Of a stretch of 64,000 nt of DNA, positions 41,949 to 50,098 are shown in pieces. Positions within the stretch are counted from its first letter, which is position 1. The number at the start of each line of letters is the position of its first letter. The notes beneath the pieces are model-generated. The model was not told where the DNA came from. It saw only the letters and a list, made by a program, of their open reading frames with translations, and did no database searches. The DNA is from JBFLXB01 sp964570625. Its GTDB lineage: Bacteria; Nitrospirota; Nitrospiria; 2-01-FULL-66-17. The stretch is from assembly GCA_964570625.1 (NCBI GenBank), contig CAZMYW010000027.1:248001-312000 (forward strand). The letters run 5' to 3'. The position numbers and the translations under genes are program-made.

Positions 41949-43901
41949 TTAGAAGTTGGCTTGCAAGCCGATGCGCGGTGTGAATCCGGCGCTGGGAAAT
42001 CCGATGGCTTCTTCATAGTCGGCATCGAACACGTTATCGACCGCCAGGACATATCGCCACGACGGCCGTGCCGTTTTCCAGGTCATCGCCAGATTGACCC
42101 GTGTGTAGGGAGCTAAATAGCGGTCGCCGGTCGGGATCGACGAGTCCAGAACTCGTCCCACATACAGAACGTCTACATTGACGGAGACGGAGGGAGACGG
42201 CTGCCATCCAACCACGACCCCTCCGCGCCACTCGGGACGGTTTCGGAGCTCTTCTTCGGTGCCCACAATGTCCATCCCCAGGTGGGTGAGATGCGAAGAC
42301 ACGTGAAGGCGCCCGGTCGCCTGTACACCGACCTCCATCTCCACGCCGTTCCCAACGACCTTCGACCGATTGACCAATTGCGGTGGCGGACCCTCTTGCA
42401 GATCGATCATGCCGTACGACACCGTGGAAAAATATGCGGCGCGGAGCGTCACCCGCTCACCCCACAGGAGCTGCGTCACGGCCACCTCTCCGCTGTGGCT
42501 TCGTTCCGGCAGCAGATTCGGATTGCCCACGATCGGGTGCCCCAAAGCGAAAAAACTGGGCAATTTGAACCCCTCGCCCCAACTGACCCGAAGGGTCGTG
42601 TCAGTGGACACGATCCTGTACGAGAACGCCGAACGAACGCTGACCTCGGCGTCGAACTCACTCGGGATATCCAGCCGCAGGCCTGCGTGGGCGCGCAACC
42701 CTTCGGACACGGTGTATCGACCTTCGATAAACGGCGCCCAGGCTTGACGGTCCATCTCGAAATCCGCCGGAACAACCGTTCCCCCAAAAGACAGCCCGCC
42801 TCGGCTGTTGCCCCTTTCAGATTGAGCTTCGATTCCCAGCCCCACGGCCAACCGTTCGGTGGGGGTCGACCGGCGAAGGAGCGTCACCACCTGGCGGCGG
42901 TACCGACTGTCGGAAAAGTTGGGCGGAATTCCGGCCGGATCACGCACTCCGGGCGCGACGCCAGGTGAATCAGTCTGATCCTGCCGATCGTAGTATTGGA
43001 TGGTCAGATCGGGAATCCAGGTGGAGGGATCCGCAGCAGACAACTCGATCCCCGCGATCATCTCGGTGGAACCCCCCTCCTCGACCTCGCGCAACACGGC
43101 GAAAGACGGTCCACCGCTGTCCTCCGGGAACGTTTCGCGGTGGCCATCCGTGTAGCTCACCGTGGAGCGGAGTCCAATCCACCGGGTCACCCGGCCGCCG
43201 AAACTTCCTCGAATCGTTTGGTTGACCAACGCGCTGCCCTCCGTCGCGGTTCCGCTGTCGAAATAGGAACCGCTCAACGAATACTCCGCGTCGCCAGAAA
43301 CCCCCTGGGCCCGCAAGACCGCGTGACGGTACCCAGCGGGTCCACCGGACACCTCCACGCCTCTGACTGCCTCCGACGCGCCGCGAGGGGTCACGATATT
43401 CACGACGCCCGCCAGTGCATCCGAGCCGTAGATCGCGGACATCGGTCCCCGCACGATCTCGACCCGCTCCACGTTCGCGACATCCAGCGTCGACAGGTCG
43501 AACGATCCGCCGCGGCTATTGGTGGGATCGTTCACCTTCACCCCGTCAATCAGCACAACGGTATAGTTGGGATCGGCGCCTCGAAGGTACAGGGAGCTCA
43601 CCGCTCCGCCGCCGGCCTGATCGACGTGTAGCCCCGGAACTTGTCGTAACAGGTCGGGGACATTCCGTGCCTGCTGCGCGGCGATCTGCTCTTTGGTGAT
43701 CACGGTCACGCTGGCTCCGCTGTCCTCGATCGTCGAAGGGAGCACCGTTCCGGTCACCAGGACGGGCTCCAGCGTCACTCGTATCGGGCCTGGCTCATGT
43801 TCCGTTTGGGCCTCCGCTAGAATATCCGGTCCGAGCCACAGGCCGAGGCATGCGGTAAGGGCACCGACGAGACGGACCGATCGAATTTCTCCGCGTCCCA
43901 T
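41949..43901 (-). CDS. TonB-dependent outer-membrane receptor, BtuB-like
   Basis: A 650-residue receptor: signal peptide (about 8-32), plug domain (about 45-160) with TonB-box-like 'EPVLVTGTVLP', 'VPDLLRQVPGLHVDQAGGG' and 'VERVEIVRGPMSAIYGSDALAGVVNI', then a 22-strand barrel ending 'IGLQANF' with a C-terminal Phe. The 'YLRGADPNYTVVLIDGVKVND' region resembles BtuB-like vitamin B12 receptors, but the substrate cannot be deduced and I find no cobalamin riboswitch ahead of it. ATG 43901 gives a normal signal peptide; the frame is open to 43973. Confidence 0.88.
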   Translation of the reverse strand: MGRGEIRSVRLVGALTACLGLWLGPDILAEAQTEHEPGPIRVTLEPVLVTGTVLPSTIEDSGASVTVITKEQIAAQQARNVPDLLRQVPGLHVDQAGGGAVSSLYLRGADPNYTVVLIDGVKVNDPTNSRGGSFDLSTLDVANVERVEIVRGPMSAIYGSDALAGVVNIVTPRGASEAVRGVEVSGGPAGYRHAVLRAQGVSGDAEYSLSGSYFDSGTATEGSALVNQTIRGSFGGRVTRWIGLRSTVSYTDGHRETFPEDSGGPSFAVLREVEEGGSTEMIAGIELSAADPSTWIPDLTIQYYDRQDQTDSPGVAPGVRDPAGIPPNFSDSRYRRQVVTLLRRSTPTERLAVGLGIEAQSERGNSRGGLSFGGTVVPADFEMDRQAWAPFIEGRYTVSEGLRAHAGLRLDIPSEFDAEVSVRSAFSYRIVSTDTTLRVSWGEGFKLPSFFALGHPIVGNPNLLPERSHSGEVAVTQLLWGERVTLRAAYFSTVSYGMIDLQEGPPPQLVNRSKVVGNGVEMEVGVQATGRLHVSSHLTHLGMDIVGTEEELRNRPEWRGGVVVGWQPSPSVSVNVDVLYVGRVLDSSIPTGDRYLAPYTRVNLAMTWKTARPSWRYVLAVDNVFDADYEEAIGFPSAGFTPRIGLQANF

Positions 43902-44058
43902 CAAGAACGCGAATACGCGCGCACCGGACCAGTATCGAACGCACGCGTCAACGAGGAAGCCCCTGCATGGCATACCGCCGGAGAAACAGCCGGTACTGTA
44001 TCGGCCGACTCCTGGAAAATCAATCGAAGCCCCCGGCCTCGATACATCGAGTTCTCCT

Positions 44059-44088
44059 TTGACACGAAAGCGAGCTCGAGCCTACAAT
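44059..44088 (+). promoter_or_regulatory. mtnA: Promoter of mtnA
   Basis: Consensus TTGACA (44059-44064), 18-bp spacer, TACAAT (44083-44088); the same two hexamers and spacing as the acs promoter. Transcription near 44095 supports translation from ATG 44120 rather than the in-frame TTG at 44096. Confidence 0.8.
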
Positions 44089-44119
44089 ACGGCGTTTGGA
44101 AGACGCCTTCAGACACCCG

Positions 44120-45211
44120 ATGACCAACCACACACCCAGTCCCGTCCCCCATTTCATCACGGTGGGATGGCAGGACGGCTGCGTGCGCCTCCTGGACCAG
44201 CGCCGCCTGCCGGAAGAAGTGCGTTACCTCGACTGCACCGACTATCGCGAAGTCGCGGAGGCCATCAGAACCCTGGCGGTCCGCGGGGCGCCAGCCATCG
44301 GGATCGCTGCGGCTATGGGTCTTGCCCTTGGAGCCACGACATTGGTCCCGGCATCGTCCGATGAGTTCCAGAGCGGGCTCTCAAAGATCGCCGACGACCT
44401 GGCCTCGACCCGCCCGACGGCGGTCAATTTGTTTTGGGCATTGGATCGGATGAAGCGCGTCGCCGCGCAGCATCAACACCTTGAGCGCGGAGCCCTGGTT
44501 CGGCGTCTCATCCAGGAATCTCAAGTGATACTTGAAGAAGACGTGGCGATGAATCGCGCCATGGGAGCGATCGGCGCCACGTTCATTCACGATGGGAACA
44601 CGATCCTCACCCACTGCAACGCCGGCGCGTTGGCGACCGGCGGGTACGGTACGGCCCTCGGGGTGATTCGGGCCGCGTGGGGAAGCGGGAAGCGTATCCG
44701 GGTCGTCGCCGACGAGACGCGGCCGGTGCTCCAAGGTGCGCGCCTCACGGCATGGGAACTGATGCAAGACAGTATTCCGGTCACCCTGATCACCGACAAC
44801 ATGGCAGGCGCTCTCATGCGGCAGGGCCGCATCCAAGCGTGTATCGTAGGCGCGGACCGGATCGCGGCCAACGGCGACGTGGCGAACAAGATCGGCACCT
44901 ACAGCGTCGCGGTGCTCGCTCGCCATCACGGTCTTCCGTTTTATGTGGCTGCGCCGACCTCCACCCTCGACCTCTCGCTACGCTCCGGCGCCGACATTCC
45001 CATCGAATCCCGCAATTCTCGCGAAGTCACACACGTCCACGGGGGGACCACCGTCGCGCCGGACGGTGTGGAGGTGGACAACCCCGCGTTCGACGTCACG
45101 CCCGCAGAACTCATCACCGCCATCATCACGGAAAAAGGCGCCTTCCGGCCGGCCGACATCCATCGCCTCAATGGCGACGGCGCATCGTTGGCCCCACACC
45201 GTCTCGCGTAA
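44120..45211 (+). CDS. mtnA: Methylthioribose-1-phosphate isomerase
   Basis: Isomerises 5-methylthioribose 1-phosphate in methionine salvage. The 363-residue protein has 'TLAVRGAPAIGIAAAMGLAL', catalytic Cys in 'ILTHCNAGALATGGYGTALG' and catalytic Asp in 'VGADRIAANGDVANKIGTY', and ends with 'NPAFDVTPAELITAIITEKG'. Full family length. The other salvage genes (mtnB-D, mtnP) are not in the window, so the pathway continues elsewhere or is a shortened form. Confidence 0.95.
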   Translation: MTNHTPSPVPHFITVGWQDGCVRLLDQRRLPEEVRYLDCTDYREVAEAIRTLAVRGAPAIGIAAAMGLALGATTLVPASSDEFQSGLSKIADDLASTRPTAVNLFWALDRMKRVAAQHQHLERGALVRRLIQESQVILEEDVAMNRAMGAIGATFIHDGNTILTHCNAGALATGGYGTALGVIRAAWGSGKRIRVVADETRPVLQGARLTAWELMQDSIPVTLITDNMAGALMRQGRIQACIVGADRIAANGDVANKIGTYSVAVLARHHGLPFYVAAPTSTLDLSLRSGADIPIESRNSREVTHVHGGTTVAPDGVEVDNPAFDVTPAELITAIITEKGAFRPADIHRLNGDGASLAPHRLA

Positions 45212-45263
45212 CCCCCGACCCCCGCCTGACGATCCTCCCGCCCGCGCGGTCGGGGTAGCGCGA

Positions 45264-45632
45264 TTACTCCACCGCCTTCACGTCGGTGACGAAATATTCC
45301 GTTTCGCCGAAACAGGTCGTCGGCAAACCCTTGTGTTGTTCGTAGTGAAGCGAGACTCGTTTCCCCATCAATTGATTGATCCGTTCCACGACCGCGTCGT
45401 CTCGCACGGTAAACAGGAATTTCTCGGGCGACGTGCCAGGCATGGACACCATGGACAGTTCCCCCTCCGATGTTTTGCAGATCCACCCCTTCGTGGACAG
45501 TTTCTGGACGTAACCGGCTCGTTCACCGGAGGAGTAGCTCCACGTCAGCGCCAACCACACGTACAGAACACCGACTAAAATCGCCGCACCGACCAGCCCG
45601 CCGATCCACCGCATCACGGTTGTCCTATTCAC
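45264..45632 (-). CDS. Small membrane-anchored hypothetical protein, 122 aa
   Basis: A protein with one N-terminal membrane helix (about 8-30) and an extracytoplasmic domain of about 90 residues that contains two cysteines ('WICKT', 'TTCFGE') which could form a disulfide. I do not know its family; similar small proteins occur in many proteobacteria as hypotheticals. It converges with mtnA and follows the OmpA gene by 50 bp. Confidence 0.65.
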   Translation of the reverse strand: MNRTTVMRWIGGLVGAAILVGVLYVWLALTWSYSSGERAGYVQKLSTKGWICKTSEGELSMVSMPGTSPEKFLFTVRDDAVVERINQLMGKRVSLHYEQHKGLPTTCFGETEYFVTDVKAVE

Positions 45633-45682
45633 GATGACCTCCCCGTCTCCTGGATATTCCCTTCACTCCGCTGACTGCGCCA

Positions 45683-46864
45683 TCACTTGACGCCGGAAAT
45701 CGTGACGACCACCCGGCGATTCTTCTTCCTCCCCTCCGGCGTCTTGTTGTCCGCAATCGGATTCGACGGGCCATACCCTTTGGCCGTCAACCGCGATGCG
45801 TCCACACCGAGGTCGATTAATGCTTGCCGCACCGCATCAGCCCGCCGTTGGGACAGGCCCACGTTGTTCTGTACGGACCCAACGTTATCGGTGTGACCCT
45901 CGACCTCGCCCGTAGTCTTCGGCGTGGTTTTCATGAACTCCGCCACGCGCAGGATCTCGCTCTGATACTGCGGCTTGATCACGGCCTTGTTCGTGTCGAA
46001 CTCGATCGCCAACTCGATGCTCACCTTCTCTTCCGCCGGCGGTTGCGGAGGCGGACACCCGGTCGTATCCACGCGCTCGCCGCGAGGGGTGTCCGGACAA
46101 CGGTCAGCTGCATCTGGCACCCCGTCCCCGTCGGCGTCGGTCGGACAGCCTTGTGGGTCGACCGGCATTCCCTCGGGCGTTCCCGGACACCGATCGTGCA
46201 TATCCAACACCCCATCGCCGTCGGAATCCGCCGGTGGCGGCGGAACCGGCGCAGGAGGAGGAGATGAGGATGGTGGTGGTGCTTGCGGCGGAGGAGGCGG
46301 CGCGGCGGCAGCCATCGGCGAGGGTTGCGCGCCGCCCCACGAGAACACGAGGCCCAGCGTGTACTCCAAATTGTTGTAGGTCGGCGAATTGTGCTGGTCC
46401 ATGATGTGGCGGACGTCCGCCCGCAATCCGATCGTTCGATTCAGCGCCCATTTCGCACCCACCCCGTAGTCCACGAGGAAGTCCTCGTCGGCTGCCCCAC
46501 CAGAATCGGGATCGAGCTTGATGACACCGAATCCGGCCGCAAGGTAGGGGACGACTCGGGCTTCGGGCATCAGATGCCAGAGCCCTTCGATTCGGTACAG
46601 ATATCCTTCCACGTCGACCGGAGCCACCTTCGATTCCGTTCGCAGATAATCGAATGCTCCTTCCAGGGCAAATCGCGACGTCCAGTTAAAGCCCAATCGC
46701 AGCCCATATACCGGCTTATGTTTGAGTTCCTGATCCGACTCGAACACGTAGCCCCCGATCACGGGGCTGATCGACCATTCTCCGGCCCGCGTCTCGGCCC
46801 AAGCCGGGGACACCGCCAACCACACCGACGCTATCGCAATGCTCAACCCGCGAAATGCATTCAT
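45683..46864 (-). CDS. OmpA-family outer-membrane protein with thrombospondin type-3 repeats
   Basis: A 393-residue protein: signal peptide (about 1-22), N-terminal eight-stranded barrel (about 23-190), Pro/Ser-rich linker, two calcium-binding-like TSP3 repeats ('DSDGDGVLDMHDRCPGTPEG', 'DADGDGVPDAADRCPDTPRG') and a C-terminal OmpA peptidoglycan-binding domain with 'EVEGHTDNVGSVQNN' and 'LSQRRADAVRQALIDLGV'. It links outer membrane and cell wall. ATG 46864 is chosen because AGGGAGG lies 7 bp ahead; a second ATG at 46870 overlaps that site. Confidence 0.9.
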   Translation of the reverse strand: MNAFRGLSIAIASVWLAVSPAWAETRAGEWSISPVIGGYVFESDQELKHKPVYGLRLGFNWTSRFALEGAFDYLRTESKVAPVDVEGYLYRIEGLWHLMPEARVVPYLAAGFGVIKLDPDSGGAADEDFLVDYGVGAKWALNRTIGLRADVRHIMDQHNSPTYNNLEYTLGLVFSWGGAQPSPMAAAAPPPPPQAPPPSSSPPPAPVPPPPADSDGDGVLDMHDRCPGTPEGMPVDPQGCPTDADGDGVPDAADRCPDTPRGERVDTTGCPPPQPPAEEKVSIELAIEFDTNKAVIKPQYQSEILRVAEFMKTTPKTTGEVEGHTDNVGSVQNNVGLSQRRADAVRQALIDLGVDASRLTAKGYGPSNPIADNKTPEGRKKNRRVVVTISGVK

Positions 46865-46966
46865 CGCCATCCTCCCTGATCCGTTAATGACTGTGTCCGC
46901 TGCCTGGCCGGCAGCCCGAGTCATCGCCTGACCCCAAACGGCCGGCGTCAACCCGTCGCGTCCGTC

Positions 46967-47410
46967 TCAGGCCGCCCTCACCTCGGACGTACAGTGCGGG
47001 CAGCGCGTCGCTTTGATCGGGATGGTAGAGATGCAGTGTGGACAGGTCTTCGTCGTCGGAACCGCTGGCGCCGACACGGGTTCGCGCTTCAGCCGATTGA
47101 CCTGTTTGACCAGCACAAAGATCACGGCGGCGACAATGACGAAGTCCACCACCGTGTTGAGGAACAGCCCGTAGTTGACTGTGGCTGCGCCGGCCGCTTT
47201 AGCCGCCTCCACCGATGGATACGCGGTGTCGGAGAGATTCAGAAATAGGTTCGAAAAATTCACGCTACCCAACGCCAACCCGATCGGCGGCATCAACACG
47301 TCGCTCACCAACGACGACACGATCTTCCCAAACGCCGCGCCGATGATGATCCCCACCGCCATGTCGAGCACATTGCCGCGCATCACGAATTCTTTGAATT
47401 CTTTTAGCAT
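46967..47410 (-). CDS. mscL: Large-conductance mechanosensitive channel with C-terminal zinc ribbon
   Basis: Osmotic safety valve of the inner membrane. The 147-residue protein has the MscL start 'LKEFKEFVMRGNVLDMAVGIIIGAAFGKIVSSLV', a periplasmic loop and TM2 'FLNTVVDFVIVAAVIFVLV', then, instead of a plain helix, a C-terminal double CxxC ('TCPHC' and 'RCPHC') that should bind zinc. The ATG at 47410 gives the family start; the frame is open to 47557. Downstream of it on this strand lies OmpA. Confidence 0.93.
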   Translation of the reverse strand: MLKEFKEFVMRGNVLDMAVGIIIGAAFGKIVSSLVSDVLMPPIGLALGSVNFSNLFLNLSDTAYPSVEAAKAAGAATVNYGLFLNTVVDFVIVAAVIFVLVKQVNRLKREPVSAPAVPTTKTCPHCISTIPIKATRCPHCTSEVRAA

Positions 47411-47636
47411 GGGTCCCTCCCTCATCGTTGAGTTGATTCCCAGACGAACGGTCCCCGTCTGTGCGAGCATCCCGGAGTGGCAATAGCCCAGAGCGACCCG
47501 GATTGTACGAAGAAAGGATCGACATTCCAACCCCCCATTGAAGAGCGCCGACTCCAACGTTTCGGGCGTGACCAGGGGGAGAACCGGCGATGGCGTCAGG
47601 CAGGTGTTGCGGGGTGGCGGTCGGGCCGCGGCGCGT

Positions 47637-48050
47637 TCAGAACATCCGTTCGGTGAGGATTAGGAACCAGATGACTCCTGCGTTGAGCAGGGCCACCAAC
47701 ACGACGGCGGAGCCCACGTCCTTCGCTTTCCCGGAAAGTTCATGGCGGTCGGGCCCGACGCGGTCCACGACCGCCTCGATTCCGGAGTTGATCAACTCGG
47801 CCATGATCACGAGGGCGAGACTGCCGATCAGGAGAGCGCGCTCCACGCCGTTACTGCCCACCCATACTGCCAGCGGCGCAAGCACCACACACAGAACCAC
47901 GTCAGCGCGAAACGCCCACTCGCTGCGCCAGGCCGCCTTCAACCCATCCAGCGAAAATCCAAGGGCTCGGATCAGCCGCCTGACCGGGCCGGTCGGTTGG
48001 GGTTTATACCCGATCCGTGGACGCTCGACGGGCTGTGAGGGGTTGGTCAC
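47637..48050 (-). CDS. dgkA: Diacylglycerol kinase
   Basis: Phosphorylates diacylglycerol to phosphatidic acid in the inner membrane. The 137-residue protein has a basic amphipathic N terminus, three membrane helices and the family signature 'ELINSGIEAVVDRVG' followed by 'HELSGKAKDVGSAVVL'. GTG 48050 overlaps the stop of the hypothetical gene upstream by 4 bp (GTGA), so it belongs to the bcsA-bcsG transcript. A role in recycling the diacylglycerol left by BcsG is inferred from that position. Confidence 0.92.
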   Translation of the reverse strand: MTNPSQPVERPRIGYKPQPTGPVRRLIRALGFSLDGLKAAWRSEWAFRADVVLCVVLAPLAVWVGSNGVERALLIGSLALVIMAELINSGIEAVVDRVGPDRHELSGKAKDVGSAVVLVALLNAGVIWFLILTERMF

Positions 48051-48478
48051 CTTCGCTTGAGATCCCAGTCGTGGTACCAACTCAGATAGAACTGCAACCG
48101 GTTGGACGTCTCGGCCAATTCGGGATATCGCTCCCAATAGTAGTCCACGCCGATGTGCCACGGCGCGCGACGGAGTTCCACCCCGATTGCGGGCCCGTAG
48201 GCATTATAGAAATCCTTATTGTTTTCTCGGAACCGATAGCGCAGTTCCGCAAACGTGTTCAGGGTCAGCTCACCGGGCAGCGTAATCCAATCGATCCCTT
48301 GGTTGACGTAACCTAACACACCCGGTCCGGCGATATCAGACTTTTCGTAGGCAGCGTGGCCCCACGCGGAACCAGGCAGGGCCTCGATCGCGTACGCCCA
48401 CCCGCACGTTCCAGCCCCCATCGCGACCGTGCTCACCGCGATTATCACTACTCGTTTCGTTCTTTCACGCCATGCCAC
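48047..48478 (-). CDS. Secreted hypothetical protein of the bcs cluster
   Basis: A 143-residue protein with a signal peptide (about 8-31) and short strands rich in Trp and Tyr ('LTLNTFAELRYRFRENN', 'HIGVDYYWERYPEL', 'LQFYLSWYHDWDL') that resemble part of an outer-membrane barrel, though it is too short for most porins. No family recognised. Between bcsG (12 bp) and dgkA (4-bp overlap), so presumably linked to cellulose export or modification. That it is an export partner is only a guess. Confidence 0.65.
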   Translation of the reverse strand: MAWRERTKRVVIIAVSTVAMGAGTCGWAYAIEALPGSAWGHAAYEKSDIAGPGVLGYVNQGIDWITLPGELTLNTFAELRYRFRENNKDFYNAYGPAIGVELRRAPWHIGVDYYWERYPELAETSNRLQFYLSWYHDWDLKRR

Positions 48479-48490
48479 GTGTCTTCCTCC

Positions 48491-50050
48491 TCACCGTCTC
48501 GCGGTCTGCAGAGTTGGTTCCACACCGACCGCGTCCGGCCGCAGCTCGACCCAGTGCATCCCAAACGAACGCCCCTTAGCCAGATACTTCTCCCCGTCTT
48601 GCACCACGATCGCCCCTTGATTCTCCGCCACGAACGCCGTCGAGGGAATCTGATCCGCTATCACGCGAAGATCCGCCTCGGTGAAATCGAACGCCGGGCG
48701 CGACGCGAGTTGGGCCACCAACGACGCGACGGCTAGATAACTGGTCGGCTGATCCACCACCTGTTGAGCGGGATGATCACCACGGAACCACCCCGGCCCG
48801 ATCAACTTGACCCCAACCGGCACGGTGGTGATGGACGGAAGAGGAACCTCTCGCAATCCAGCCGGCTGCACCCGCGATCCCCGAAGCGCCAGACCGTGTT
48901 CAGCGACCATGACCACCGCGACACGCCGTCCGTCGGCCTCCATCAAGGAAAAGAACCGATCGAAATCTTGGAATAACGCGCGGACGAACTCGGCGTAGTG
49001 AGTCGACCGATCGTGCGTCGGCCACTTACGGTCGTCGGCATGGCGCCCACCGTCATGCAGCGTAATCGTGTTGTAGTAGAGCATGGCGCGCGGAGAAGAC
49101 TCCGCTCTCCTGAGACGCCACCAGTTGGCCAACACCGCGTAATCGTCGTACACCGGCTCCCCGGTGAAGTCGCGCGCCCGAATCGGGGCATCCCCTCGAC
49201 CGATCGGCGGAGACGCGTGTCCCAACCGGGTAATCTCCTCGACCATTCCGCCGTAGGTCCCCTCATGATTCAATGTGGAATACAGTCGGTAACCGCTCGC
49301 ACTCAATCGATCGGGCAGATAACAGTCCTCCCCCGCAGGCCGATACAATGCGTCGTGAGGACTCTGGCCGCAGCCGGACCGCAACAACCGGATGGCCGAC
49401 GGGTTGCTGTGCGAGGTCACGGAGTTGAATCGAGTGAACAAGACATCGAACTGATCAAAAAAGGGATCTCGATCCAGGCTCGCCGCGGCCAGATCGTCCC
49501 ACGACAACGAACACACGTGTAGCAACACGACGTCGAAATCCGGACCCGGTCGACCTGAAAACGTCACCGTCTGTTCGGCTTGAGCGGCATAAAACGAGGC
49601 CAGGGCGCCATCCACGCCCTCCGGACCTTTTCCGTAGACCCGGATGGCGACGACCGCCAACAAGACGAGCACCACCGGCGTCAGGCGAATCCGGCGACGG
49701 ATCAGCACGGCCACCGCGATCATCGTCACCAGCGCCGCGACTTCCACCGTCGCCAGACTTCGCCACACCAGCTGAGCGAGAAACTCATCCGACGGTAACG
49801 GGGTGTCCCGAATAAAGGTCAAGGCGGACGGAAGGGGCGGCAACCACGAATCATGCCAGGCCAGCAGCACCCCCGACGCAACCGTGACGATCCGACGGCC
49901 CCACACCACCGCGCGATAACGGATCCAAGATGGCGGGGTGGGCAGCAGGATCCAGGCGGCGAACCCCAGATTCGCCACCACATCGAACGGGATATGTCCC
50001 CGGAGGTGCAGGAACACTTTGGCGAGAAAGTAGTACGCCCACCCACTCAT
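48491..50050 (-). CDS. bcsG: BcsG-type cellulose phosphoethanolamine transferase
   Basis: A 519-residue inner-membrane enzyme that in E. coli transfers phosphoethanolamine from phosphatidylethanolamine to cellulose. Four to five N-terminal helices are followed by a periplasmic alkaline-phosphatase-fold domain. Residues match BcsG: Cys180 in 'HVCSLSWDD', nucleophile Ser215 in 'TSHSNPSAIRLL' (35 residues apart, as in E. coli C243/S278), His in 'LHDGG', and Glu384-His385 in 'VAEHGLAL'; 'PVYDDYAVL' is also shared. All zinc and catalytic residues appear intact. It lies 48 bp after bcsA. The reaction releases diacylglycerol, and dgkA is in the same operon. Confidence 0.88.
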   Translation of the reverse strand: MSGWAYYFLAKVFLHLRGHIPFDVVANLGFAAWILLPTPPSWIRYRAVVWGRRIVTVASGVLLAWHDSWLPPLPSALTFIRDTPLPSDEFLAQLVWRSLATVEVAALVTMIAVAVLIRRRIRLTPVVLVLLAVVAIRVYGKGPEGVDGALASFYAAQAEQTVTFSGRPGPDFDVVLLHVCSLSWDDLAAASLDRDPFFDQFDVLFTRFNSVTSHSNPSAIRLLRSGCGQSPHDALYRPAGEDCYLPDRLSASGYRLYSTLNHEGTYGGMVEEITRLGHASPPIGRGDAPIRARDFTGEPVYDDYAVLANWWRLRRAESSPRAMLYYNTITLHDGGRHADDRKWPTHDRSTHYAEFVRALFQDFDRFFSLMEADGRRVAVVMVAEHGLALRGSRVQPAGLREVPLPSITTVPVGVKLIGPGWFRGDHPAQQVVDQPTSYLAVASLVAQLASRPAFDFTEADLRVIADQIPSTAFVAENQGAIVVQDGEKYLAKGRSFGMHWVELRPDAVGVEPTLQTARR

Positions 50051-50098
50051 GGCGTGTCGCCCCTCAGACCCGGTGCGTACGGTGCCCCACGCGCCGCC

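Noticed and set aside
43902..44119. Possible cobalamin riboswitch before the TonB-dependent receptor
   Set aside because: No recognisable B12-box core; only scattered short similarities.
45213..45255. Terminator between mtnA and the convergent hypothetical gene
   Set aside because: CCCCGACC/GGTCGGGG are 27 bp apart with no T tract on either side.
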